Assembly (NCBI GenBank): GCA_012974315.1
Contig: JAAXQI010000110.1
Location: forward strand, 1 to 5,072
DNA: 5,072 nt
Direction: 5' to 3'
DNA from: Desulfobacterales bacterium
GTDB taxonomy: Bacteria > Desulfobacterota > Desulfobulbia > Desulfobulbales > BM004
Shown here: positions 1 to 5,072 of the stretch, in pieces
How the letters are laid out: each line of letters starts with the position of its first letter
Position numbering within the stretch: the stretch's first letter is position 1
The notes under the pieces: generated by a model
The model's input: only the letters and a program-made list of their open reading frames with translations
Told to the model about the DNA's origin: nothing
Databases searched by the model: none
Position numbers and translations under genes: made by a program

Positions 1-6
1 CTGTAA
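1..6 (+). CDS. Probable 3' end of an upstream gene (last codon and stop only)
   Basis: The window opens with CTG TAA, and the TAA at 4-6 is immediately followed by (and shares its AA with) an AAGGGGG ribosome binding site for the next gene. This is the usual layout of a tight operon junction. In dsrEFH/tusDCB clusters the gene before the DsrF/TusC homologue encodes DsrE/TusD, so that is the natural guess for what ends here. The identity is inference from order alone, because no protein sequence is visible. Confidence 0.3.
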   Translation: M

Positions 7-16
7 GGGGGAAACC

Positions 17-322
17 ATGCCAAAAAAAGTAATGTTTTTATTAGATAAAAGTGATGACGAAAAAAACACCCTGGATGCCCTCCGTTCAACCCTTGGGCTT
101 TCCGTTGCCAACCACTACGCATTTGCTGTAGTCATGAATCATACGTTGGGCAAATTTGATGATTACAACGCTGAAAATCTTGAGTGGATCCGCGATATGG
201 AAGGAGAAGCATATTCCACTGAGCAGGCCAATGTTGATACCAATACCTTAACAGCTATCACGCTTGAAGAGGTTGGTCAGAAGCTCAGAGAGATTGATGT
301 AATCGTTCCCTACGGCAACTAA
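17..322 (+). CDS. DsrF/TusC-like sulfur-relay family protein (DsrE superfamily)
   Basis: This 101-residue soluble protein begins at ATG 17 behind an AAGGGGG site (5-11). The N-terminus (KKVMFLLDKS, residues 3-12) resembles the first beta strand of DsrF/TusC proteins. It is followed by a small-residue helix (about 19-33), a second strand (AFAVVMNHTLGKF, about 35-47) and a C-terminal LREIDVIVPYG strand like the family's closing segment. In known systems DsrE, DsrF and DsrH form a cytoplasmic hexamer that passes persulfide sulfur between TusA and downstream acceptors such as DsrC. This copy is somewhat shorter than the usual length of about 115-120 residues. It contains no cysteine at all, so it cannot carry sulfur itself and is probably structural. 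The gene sits 33 nt upstream of the mini DsrH-like gene and shares its terminator. The assignment is from remembered family patterns; a generic DsrE-superfamily protein is the alternative. Confidence 0.6.
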   Translation: MPKKVMFLLDKSDDEKNTLDALRSTLGLSVANHYAFAVVMNHTLGKFDDYNAENLEWIRDMEGEAYSTEQANVDTNTLTAITLEEVGQKLREIDVIVPYGN

Positions 323-340
323 AGGCTCACGCTAGATACG

Positions 341-346
341 AAGGAG
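341..346 (+). promoter_or_regulatory. Ribosome binding site AAGGAG for the 57-residue gene
   Basis: AAGGAG lies 9 nt before ATG 356 and 15 nt before the in-frame ATG at 362, so it selects 356 as the start. This strong site is also the main evidence, besides similarity, that the very short reading frame is a real gene. Confidence 0.75.
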
Positions 347-355
347 ATAATAATT

Positions 356-529
356 ATGAAAATGTTACATGTATATCGCTCAGAACCTTCAGAAGACACA
401 AAAAAACTTGTTGAAATCGTCTCCGAAGGAAGAGAAAGCGACAGCTTTGATCTTACTGCAGATAGTCCTGATTATGATGCCCTGGTGGATAAAGTCATGG
501 CAGCAGACCAGACCATCTGCTGGTGGTAA
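356..529 (+). CDS. Mini DsrH/TusB-like protein, 57 residues
   Basis: This is a short frame with a strong AAGGAG site, ending in TAA at 527-529. The N-terminus MLHVYRSEP (residues 3-11) followed by a helix and SEG (23-25) resembles the DsrH/TusB opening (a MLH..n.SP pattern followed by a helix). The tail DYDALVDKVMAADQTICWW (39-57) resembles the DsrH/TusB C-terminus, which has a DY..fvdl...d..q.W pattern. The roughly 35-40 residues that normally lie between these parts are missing, since typical members have about 95-100 residues. The only cysteine is C55, just before the terminal Trp-Trp; the cysteine known near residue 20 in sulfur oxidisers is absent. Position after a DsrF/TusC-like gene and before a terminator fits the third subunit of a DsrEFH-type sulfur-relay complex. 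That it is expressed is fairly secure; the family call is inference. Confidence 0.6.
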   Translation: MKMLHVYRSEPSEDTKKLVEIVSEGRESDSFDLTADSPDYDALVDKVMAADQTICWW

Positions 530-544
530 TAGTTTTTTTATCCG

Positions 545-595
545 AATAAACAAAAAGGGGCCCAACAGGGTCTCTTTTTGTTTATTCCTTTTTTT
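545..595 (+). terminator. Strong rho-independent terminator of the sulfur-relay operon
   Basis: Bases 545-563 pair with 568-586 over 19 uninterrupted base pairs (two of them G-U) around the loop AACA. The core is GGGGCCC/GGGTCTC. Seven T follow at 589-595. The sequence beyond the hairpin on the other strand is not T-rich, so it works for + strand transcription only. It starts 15 nt after the stop of the 57-residue gene and ends 21 nt before the glycosyltransferase start codon. Confidence 0.92.
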
Positions 596-616
596 GACGT
601 AACTTCAGGATAGTCA

Positions 617-1618
617 TTGAACCTCCCTGCAACTCCTTTCATCTCCGTTATCATACCTAATCACAACGGTGAAAAAACCATCGGCCTGTGCTTGGAGGCC
701 GCCTATAACTCCGCTTTTAGCAACTTTGAAATAATAGTTGTAGACGATTGTTCTACAGATGGCTCGGCAGCCATTATTGCCCAGTACCCGTGCAGGATTA
801 TATGTTTATCAGAGCATGGCGGCGCATCCAAAGCAAGAAACACCGGGGCCCAAAACAGCAGAGGCGATGTTCTTTTTTTTATTGATGCTGACTGCCTTCT
901 GCAGCCGGATACATTAGCAAAGGCTGCATCAGCCTATATGGAAAGTGGCCCCGAGGTCATCATTGGCGGAACATATACCTTGCTGCCCTATGATCAGGAC
1001 TTTTTCAGCACATTCCAATCAATATTCATTCACTATTCAGAGACCAAGAATGTCCAGAATCCTGACTATATAGCCACCCACGCCATGCTTATACAGGCAG
1101 ACATTTTTAAAAAAAGTGGCGGCTTTAATGAAGATTTCATGCCCATTCTGGAGGATGTCGAATACAGCCACCGGTTAAAAAGGATGGGGTACAGAATGCG
1201 CCTGGACCCTGCTATTCAGGTGCACCATATTTTTAATTTCACCTTGACAAAATCACTCCGCAACGGGATACGCAAAGCGAAATACTGGTCCATTTATTCC
1301 CTGAAAAACAAAGACCTGGTCTCTGATTCCGGCACCGCCTCCCAGGAATTGAAATTCAATGTACTTTCATGTTTTGCAAATTTCTTTCTTCTGCTTCTTG
1401 GCTTGGTGCTGCAGAACTGGATTATTATCGTGCCGATTCTCCTGCTTTATGCCGCCAACATTTACTTTAGCCGGCATTTTATAAAATCTTTTCATAAAGT
1501 CCGTGGTTCTTATTTTGCAATCTCCGCTGTCCTGTATTATACATTTATATATCCTTTTGCTGTGGGCATCGGCGCTTTCAGCGGTATTTTCAGCCACCAT
1601 TTCGGTTTCAGGCCATGA
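617..1618 (+). CDS. Family 2 glycosyltransferase with C-terminal membrane helices
   Basis: This 333-residue protein probably transfers a sugar from a nucleotide donor to an unknown acceptor at the cytoplasmic face of the inner membrane. GT-A fold signatures are clear. They comprise FISVIIPNHNGEKTI (8-22), the nucleotide-binding VVDDCSTDGS (41-50), GGASKARNTG (68-77), the metal-binding DAD (90-92) and a probable catalytic-base ED in ILEDVEYSHRL (177-187). Three hydrophobic stretches (about 248-265, 267-285 and 298-322) are likely membrane helices. The start is TTG 617: TAG at 611-613 closes the frame just upstream, and the next in-frame ATG lies beyond the DAD motif. A weak CAGGA (606-610) sits 6 nt ahead. 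The stop overlaps the start of the radical SAM gene (ATGA), which suggests translational coupling and a joint role. Substrate unknown; the membrane tail suggests lipid-linked or envelope glycans. A run of eight T (873-880) lies just before the DAD codons. Confidence 0.9.
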   Translation: MNLPATPFISVIIPNHNGEKTIGLCLEAAYNSAFSNFEIIVVDDCSTDGSAAIIAQYPCRIICLSEHGGASKARNTGAQNSRGDVLFFIDADCLLQPDTLAKAASAYMESGPEVIIGGTYTLLPYDQDFFSTFQSIFIHYSETKNVQNPDYIATHAMLIQADIFKKSGGFNEDFMPILEDVEYSHRLKRMGYRMRLDPAIQVHHIFNFTLTKSLRNGIRKAKYWSIYSLKNKDLVSDSGTASQELKFNVLSCFANFFLLLLGLVLQNWIIIVPILLLYAANIYFSRHFIKSFHKVRGSYFAISAVLYYTFIYPFAVGIGAFSGIFSHHFGFRP

Positions 1619-2703
1619 CTTTTTCCCCTTTTCGCCACCTGGATTCAATCCTGTGGAAAAGAAAACCGATACAATTCACCTTTTTTTTAACCCGCAGGTG
1701 TAATGCCAAGTGCCCTTTCTGCTTTTATATCTCAAAACAAAACGGAGCCGCTTCAGCTTCACCGGAACTTTCAATTGATGAAATTGAAAGGATAGCCCCT
1801 CAGCTTGGCAAGCTTCTCTGGCTTGCATTTTCTGGCGGCGAAATCTTTCTGCGTTCTGATCTTGTTGAAATCACAAAGCTTTTTTATAAAATTAACAGGC
1901 CGGCAATCATTCTATTGCCCACAAACGGCCTGCTGCAGGATACAATTTATCGTAATGTTGAGGCTATCCTGCGCGCCTGTCCCAACAGTTCTGTCGTGGT
2001 TAAACTCTCTTTGGACGGGCCTGAAGCAGTGCATGATGAACTGCGCGGTGTTCCCGGCAGCTTTCAGAAAACATTGAATACCTGTTCCGCCCTGGGAGAG
2101 CTCATTGATAAATATCCCAATTTTGAACTGGGCATAAACACCGTGTTCTGTCAGGCCAACCAGGATCTTGTTGATGGGGTTATAGACTTTGTACAAACTC
2201 TTCCCTATATTAAAACCCACACCGTCTCTTTGATTCGGGGTGAGGTTTTCCGGGATGACCTGAAACAGGTTGATCTGGAAAAATACAAAACGGTTATTGA
2301 CAGGCTGGAGTCCGATCTCAAGAAACGACAAGCAGCTGTTTACGGCTTCCGGGGGGCTAAACTAAAAGCTGCGCAGGATATTCTCCAGCGCCGCAATATT
2401 TATGAAGCTGCCCTGCATAACAAAAGAACATCCCCTTGCTATGCCGGCAAATTAAACCTGGTTTTAACAGAAACGGGAAATCTCTACCCCTGTGAGGATT
2501 TTTCCGAGAAGATGAAATTCGGCAATGTTCGGGAGGCTGAATATGACCTGCAGAGGTTGGTGGAATCGGACCAGGGCCGAAAAATTTTACAGTTTATTGA
2601 TAATAAAGGATGCTGCTGTACCCACGAATGCTATTTCATGACCAACATCCTCTTTAATCCAAGGCGCTACCCCGCCCTTCTCAAAGAGTACCTGCAACTG
2701 TAA
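1615..2703 (+). CDS. Radical SAM protein with SPASM-like C-terminal cysteine tail
   Basis: This 362-residue enzyme is predicted to cleave S-adenosylmethionine to a 5'-deoxyadenosyl radical. The CX3CX2C motif that binds the 4Fe-4S cluster is C29, C33 and C36, with the usual aromatic residue after the middle part (CPFCFY). SGGEIFLR (73-80) is the SAM-binding GGE region, and LPTNG (101-105) and LSLDGPEAVHDELRG (131-145) are further core-barrel patterns. The C-terminal part shows CX12GX4C (C275, G288, C293), then GNV and a GCCCTHEC cluster (332-339). This resembles a SPASM or shorter Twitch domain that carries auxiliary iron-sulfur clusters. SPASM enzymes often modify peptides or proteins, but others act on small molecules, so the substrate is unknown. 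The ATG start lies within the ATGA overlap with the glycosyltransferase, so it is probably expressed by re-initiation; a separate ribosome binding site is poor. Eight T (1681-1688) fall just before the cluster-binding cysteines. Confidence 0.9.
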   Translation: MTFSPFRHLDSILWKRKPIQFTFFLTRRCNAKCPFCFYISKQNGAASASPELSIDEIERIAPQLGKLLWLAFSGGEIFLRSDLVEITKLFYKINRPAIILLPTNGLLQDTIYRNVEAILRACPNSSVVVKLSLDGPEAVHDELRGVPGSFQKTLNTCSALGELIDKYPNFELGINTVFCQANQDLVDGVIDFVQTLPYIKTHTVSLIRGEVFRDDLKQVDLEKYKTVIDRLESDLKKRQAAVYGFRGAKLKAAQDILQRRNIYEAALHNKRTSPCYAGKLNLVLTETGNLYPCEDFSEKMKFGNVREAEYDLQRLVESDQGRKILQFIDNKGCCCTHECYFMTNILFNPRRYPALLKEYLQL

Positions 2704-2709
2704 CCCGAA

Positions 2710-4143
2710 TTATTCGTGCCGCCTGAACAGATCCTTTTTTGTTTGCAGCCAGAAAAGGCTTTTCACCCCCTGCCAGGCTATCACAAGATCATTCATGCTC
2801 CGTAGAGCCAGCAGCCTCCGCCAGAGAAATTTGGGCCGGGAGTAAAATTTTTTCAGGGCCAGCTGCCGCAACTCGGCTATCTCCTCCCTGGTCATCGTGT
2901 AGGGAGTAAAAGCTGCTCCCTGGTAGGTATAATCCGACAAGTCCTCGGACATTGTTCCATATTTCTCAATATTATCATAAAGTTCCGTTCCTGGAAAAGG
3001 CGTGATAGCATGAAAATTCGCTATATCAGGATCCAGGTCCAAAGCAAATTCAATGCTTTTTAAGCCGTCCTCGTAGGTCTGTCCGGGTATGCCAAAGAGA
3101 AAAGGGGTGTACACTGTAATGCCAACCTCTTTTGCGGCCTTGACCGCTTTGCGGATCTGGCCTGGAGTGATGCCCTTGCGAATGGTGTTCAAATCTTTCT
3201 GCACCCCGCTTTCAGCTCCAAATAAAATAGCCCAGCAGCCTGCCTCCTTAAAGGCCTTCAGCAGAGGCTTGTCCACCTGATTCACGACCGCTGAGGCAAA
3301 CCAGGTAAAATCAAGGCCCCGCTTCTTTATCTCCCTGGCTATTGTCATGGCTCTGTTGTAGTCGCCAGCCAGGGTATCATCAATGAACTTTATTTCCCTG
3401 TAGCCCTGGGATAAAACCAGCTCCACCTCTGCCATGACATTTTCAACACTGCGATACCGTATGCCGCTTTTGCGGTATTTATCTATCTGAAAACAGTAGA
3501 GGCATTTGCGGTTGCACCCCCTGGCGGTCATGATGACCGCCACCGGTCTTCTCTTATAGGTGGCAGGGGGGGGTATATATTTTCCAGCCTCTCCCAAAAG
3601 TTCCCGGGCCGGAAAGGGCAGGGAGTCAAGATCCGTTATGAGGGGCCGTGGTTGATTTTTTCTGATCTCTGCTCCAGAGCGAAATGCCACTCCTTTAACC
3701 CCGTCAAGGTCCGCGCCCGACTCGAGCCTTGCGAGTATTTCCACCACCGTTATCTCGCCCTCGCCAGTAACCACCGCATCCATTTCAGGGCAATCTTCCA
3801 AACATTTTTCCTGCAGAGCTACAGGGTAAGGCCCGCCGACCACAATAAAAACCCTGTCAAAATTTTCTTTAATGGCAGCAGCGGCCTTCATGGCCTTTTT
3901 CCAACCAAAAGCAGTTGAATACAGGCCGACAAACTCGGGACCGTACTCTTTAACCTGGACCATGATCTCATCATGCTCCATAAAGGCACCGTTATAAAAG
4001 CGTACCTCGTGGCCGGCCTGCTGCATTGCTGCGGCAACATATAATGTGCCCAAGGGCTGCCAGTAGTTAATCTGCGACCCGGCCGTTTTAGAGGAAAAAA
4101 TATCCTCCGGCACCCAGGCTGGTATGATAAGAGCACATTTCAT
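2710..4143 (-). CDS. B12-binding-domain radical SAM protein (BchE/HpnJ-like class)
   Basis: This 477-residue protein has two domains. Residues 1 to about 145 form a Rossmann-like B12-binding domain: MKCALIIPAW, the QPLGTLYVAAAMQQAGHEV helix-strand (29-47), VVGGPYPVAL (101-110) and VVTGEGE (124-130). A linker with LDSLPFPAR (172-180) leads to the radical SAM barrel, with CX3CX2C at C210, C214 and C217. The barrel then shows FIDDTLAGD (253-261), FGAESG (308-313), GIPGQTYED (351-359) and TPFPGTELY (381-389). The basic, aromatic C-terminus (YSRPKFLWRRLLALR) is typical of the class and may touch membranes. Relatives catalyse methylations, cyclisations and other radical steps in lipid, pigment and antibiotic pathways; this one cannot be assigned. 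The ATG at 4143 is the only good start, with GGAAGG about 13 nt upstream. The gene converges on the SPASM-like enzyme with 6 bp between stops. Eight C in a row (3566-3573) lie in the Pro codons at about 191-193. Confidence 0.9.
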   Translation of the reverse strand: MKCALIIPAWVPEDIFSSKTAGSQINYWQPLGTLYVAAAMQQAGHEVRFYNGAFMEHDEIMVQVKEYGPEFVGLYSTAFGWKKAMKAAAAIKENFDRVFIVVGGPYPVALQEKCLEDCPEMDAVVTGEGEITVVEILARLESGADLDGVKGVAFRSGAEIRKNQPRPLITDLDSLPFPARELLGEAGKYIPPPATYKRRPVAVIMTARGCNRKCLYCFQIDKYRKSGIRYRSVENVMAEVELVLSQGYREIKFIDDTLAGDYNRAMTIAREIKKRGLDFTWFASAVVNQVDKPLLKAFKEAGCWAILFGAESGVQKDLNTIRKGITPGQIRKAVKAAKEVGITVYTPFLFGIPGQTYEDGLKSIEFALDLDPDIANFHAITPFPGTELYDNIEKYGTMSEDLSDYTYQGAAFTPYTMTREEIAELRQLALKKFYSRPKFLWRRLLALRSMNDLVIAWQGVKSLFWLQTKKDLFRRHE

Positions 4144-4204
4144 CTTTTGCTATAGACCTTCCCTTCCTGGTTAATTGAATAATACGATCCGGCAGACTGG
4201 AGTA

Positions 4205-4222
4205 ATTATAGTTATCATTATA
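4205..4222 (-). promoter_or_regulatory. Two TATAAT hexamers ahead of the B12 radical SAM gene (possible -10 elements)
   Basis: On the - strand, TATAAT occurs at 4222-4217 and again at 4210-4205, about 60-75 nt before ATG 4143. Neither has a good -35 partner. TTGAGC at 4242-4237 is the closest match, but it lies only 14 bp from the first hexamer and 26 bp from the second. The region is AT-rich, so chance matches are likely. Some promoter should lie here, because a terminator closes the upstream gene at 4241-4287. Confidence 0.3.
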
Positions 4223-4240
4223 TTAAAAATCTTCCTGCTC

Positions 4241-4287
4241 AAAATAAAAATACCAGGGGAGCCACACGTAGGTGATTCTCCTGGTAT
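4241..4287 (-). terminator. Rho-independent terminator of the universal stress protein gene
   Basis: On the - strand, 4287-4277 pairs with 4260-4250 in an 11-bp stem (one G-U) of the ACCAGG/CCTGGT type. The loop is 16 nt, within which CAC and GTG can pair further. TTTTTATTTT (4250-4241) follows directly. The + strand side lacks a T tract, so it acts on - strand transcripts. It lies 83 nt after the stress-protein stop codon, giving a fairly long 3' untranslated region. Confidence 0.8.
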
Positions 4288-4370
4288 AAAACAACAATTC
4301 TCTTTAGCCAACTTAAAAAAGAGGCTTTTGTGCATTTACTAAAAGAAAAAAGGGTACAGCAAAAACATTA

Positions 4371-4832
4371 TTATTTCACAATCATCACCGGGCATTCAGC
4401 AGTATTTGCCACTTCTCTGCTGACGCTTCCCATGAAAAGTCGAGACCTTTTCCCCCTGGAACCAATGATAATCATGCTGGCATCTTCATCTTTGGCAGTC
4501 TGAACAATTTCTTCAGCCGGTATGCCAGATTTTACCATTGTCCGCACATTGGGAACCGGTGACCTTTCTTCAAGTGCGCTTTTGTAAAAGCCTAATATTT
4601 TTTCAGCTTTTTCGTCCATGGCTTCCTGGAATTCAGTACCCTGAATTACATCCCTGAGAGTACTCAGTTCAGCATCACCAAGCATCTCGTCCATAAGAGA
4701 CCTGCCTGCAAATTTTTCAACGTACAGCAGGATAATCTCTTCAGGTGCCATGCATTTGCAGATTTGCGTACATTTCGCAAAGATTTCTTTGGAACTTTTC
4801 GTATCATCAACTGCGATCAATATTTTATTCAT
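4371..4832 (-). CDS. Universal stress protein, UspA family
   Basis: This is a single-domain, cytoplasmic Usp protein of 153 residues, normal length for the family. It opens with MNKILIAVDDTKSS (strand 1 plus the nucleotide-contacting D9/D10). IILLYVEKF (33-41) is the second strand, VRTMVKSGIPAEEIV (96-110) the region before the loop, and ASMIIIGSRGK plus GSVS (118-138) the ATP-type loop. CPVMIVK (147-153) is the standard end. Members bind ATP or AMP and form dimers that modulate survival under starvation, oxidative or energy stress; the specific trigger here is unknown. In the GX2GX9G(S/T) signature only seven residues separate G127 from G135. An upstream in-frame TTG at 4844 exists, but ATG 4832 is preferred because GGTGA lies 5 nt before it and the protein then begins as family members do. 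The gene is followed by its own terminator at 4241-4287. Confidence 0.92.
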   Translation of the reverse strand: MNKILIAVDDTKSSKEIFAKCTQICKCMAPEEIILLYVEKFAGRSLMDEMLGDAELSTLRDVIQGTEFQEAMDEKAEKILGFYKSALEERSPVPNVRTMVKSGIPAEEIVQTAKDEDASMIIIGSRGKRSRLFMGSVSREVANTAECPVMIVK

Positions 4833-4837
4833 CACAT

Positions 4838-4842
4838 TCACC
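4838..4842 (-). promoter_or_regulatory. Ribosome binding site GGTGA that sets the Usp start
   Basis: GGTGA matches the 3' part of the full Shine-Dalgarno sequence (AAGGAGGTGA) and stands 5 nt before ATG 4832. A start at TTG 4844 would place this site inside the gene and has no alternative site upstream. Confidence 0.5.
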
Positions 4843-4903
4843 AATTATCGGTTACCGAGAATCCATATCATATTTGCCTGATGGCCCCCGTATTCATATA
4901 CTC

Positions 4904-5072
4904 TTACCGTCCTGGAGGAGCACCATAGCCACCTGAGGACGGAGGAGGAGCGCCATAACCACCTGAAGACGGAGCTGGTGGTGGAGCACCATAACCGCCT
5001 GAGGACCTTGGTGGTGGAGCGCCGTAACCGCCTGAAGGTTTTGACGGAGGGGCTCCATAACCACCTGAGGAC
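4904..5072 (-). CDS. C-terminal end of a Gly/Pro/Tyr-rich repeat protein (5' part outside window)
   Basis: Reading the - strand from 5071, an open frame of 55 codons ends at TAA (4906-4904). It has no start because the gene continues beyond the window. All visible sequence is low complexity: five copies of (S/P)SGGYGAPP(P) joined by short linkers (SKP, R, AP), ending in GR. Such Gly-Tyr-Pro tails are disordered and occur on surface, envelope and zinc-ribbon-type proteins, where they can mediate weak self-association. No domain is visible, so the function is not assigned. The frame is credible because every repeat keeps the same amino acids while the third codon bases vary. It lies 71 bp upstream of the universal stress protein gene in the same direction, with no clear terminator between, so the two may be co-transcribed. 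Confidence 0.8.
   Translation of the reverse strand, partial: SSGGYGAPPSKPSGGYGAPPPRSSGGYGAPPPAPSSGGYGAPPPSSGGYGAPPGR
4913..5071 (-). repeat. Five imperfect in-frame repeats encoding SGGYGAPP
   Basis: The GGYGAPP cores lie at 5065-5045, 5032-5012, 4999-4979, 4963-4943 and 4933-4913, so the spacing is 33, 33, 36 and 30 nt. All steps are multiples of three. Third positions differ between copies (GGT/GGC/GGA, TAT/TAC, GCT/GCC, CCA/CCT/CCG), which points to old duplications kept by protein-level selection rather than a recent expansion. The array may continue past 5072. Confidence 0.9.

Noticed and set aside
356..529. The 57-residue protein ending in CWW as a ribosomally made peptide precursor for the SPASM-like radical SAM enzyme and glycosyltransferase (mycofactocin-like arrangement)
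   Set aside because: A strong terminator separates it from those genes, it shares an operon with a DsrF-like gene, and both of its ends resemble DsrH/TusB. It was kept as a sulfur-relay gene, although the alternative is not excluded.
369..602. 77-codon + strand frame covering the 57-residue gene and the terminator
   Set aside because: It has no ribosome binding site, runs through the terminator hairpin, and its sequence looks like an out-of-frame reading. The frame at 356-529 has a strong site and family resemblance.
1912..2331. 139-codon - strand frame opposite the SPASM-like radical SAM gene
   Set aside because: It lies wholly within a gene with clear catalytic motifs; its sequence has no family features and no ribosome binding site was seen.
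4171..4335. 54-codon - strand frame starting at ATG 4335 between the Usp and B12 radical SAM genes
   Set aside because: There is no Shine-Dalgarno sequence, it reads straight through the terminator hairpin and T tract, and the product shows no recognisable pattern.
4833..4903. Promoter or terminator between the repeat-protein gene and the Usp gene
   Set aside because: TATGAT occurs on the - strand but has no -35 partner at 16-18 bp. The only hairpins (GCC-TGAT-GGC, CGGTTACCG) are short and lack a T tract. Nothing reportable.
4913..5071. Regularly spaced repeats as a CRISPR array or intergenic repeat element
   Set aside because: The unit spacing is always a multiple of three, the copies vary at third codon positions, and the reading frame stays open. 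This is a protein repeat.

Overview
The window looks like a bacterial chromosome of moderate GC content. The best lineage guess is a sulfur-metabolising anaerobe, possibly a Desulfobacterota-type sulfate reducer. That guess rests on a DsrF/TusC-like plus DsrH/TusB-like gene pair and on two oxygen-sensitive radical SAM enzymes, one of them predicted to bind cobalamin. It is an inference; no rRNA or other marker gene is present. There are no tRNA, rRNA, CRISPR or insertion-sequence signals.

Left part (1-595, + strand): the end of an operon. After the probable stop codon of an upstream gene come a 101-residue DsrF/TusC-like protein and a 57-residue protein, too short for most gene finders, that resembles a shrunken DsrH/TusB. 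A very strong intrinsic terminator (19-bp stem plus seven T) closes the operon.

Centre (617-4143): a family 2 glycosyltransferase with C-terminal membrane helices starts with TTG only 21 nt past that terminator. It overlaps by ATGA with a radical SAM protein carrying a SPASM-like cysteine-rich tail, so the two are probably translationally coupled. Facing them, with only 6 bp between the stop codons, is a B12-binding-type radical SAM enzyme on the - strand. The three may act on a common membrane-associated substrate, but none has a recognisable specific pathway, and their joint function is unknown.

Right part (4144-5072, - strand): a 227-bp intergenic region holds an intrinsic terminator for the universal stress protein gene upstream of it on the - strand, and AT-rich sequence ahead of the B12 radical SAM gene. 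The universal stress protein has an ATP-loop motif two residues shorter than the textbook form. Beyond it, 71 bp away, lies the 3' end of a gene that runs off the window and encodes five copies of an SGGYGAPP repeat at the protein's C-terminus.
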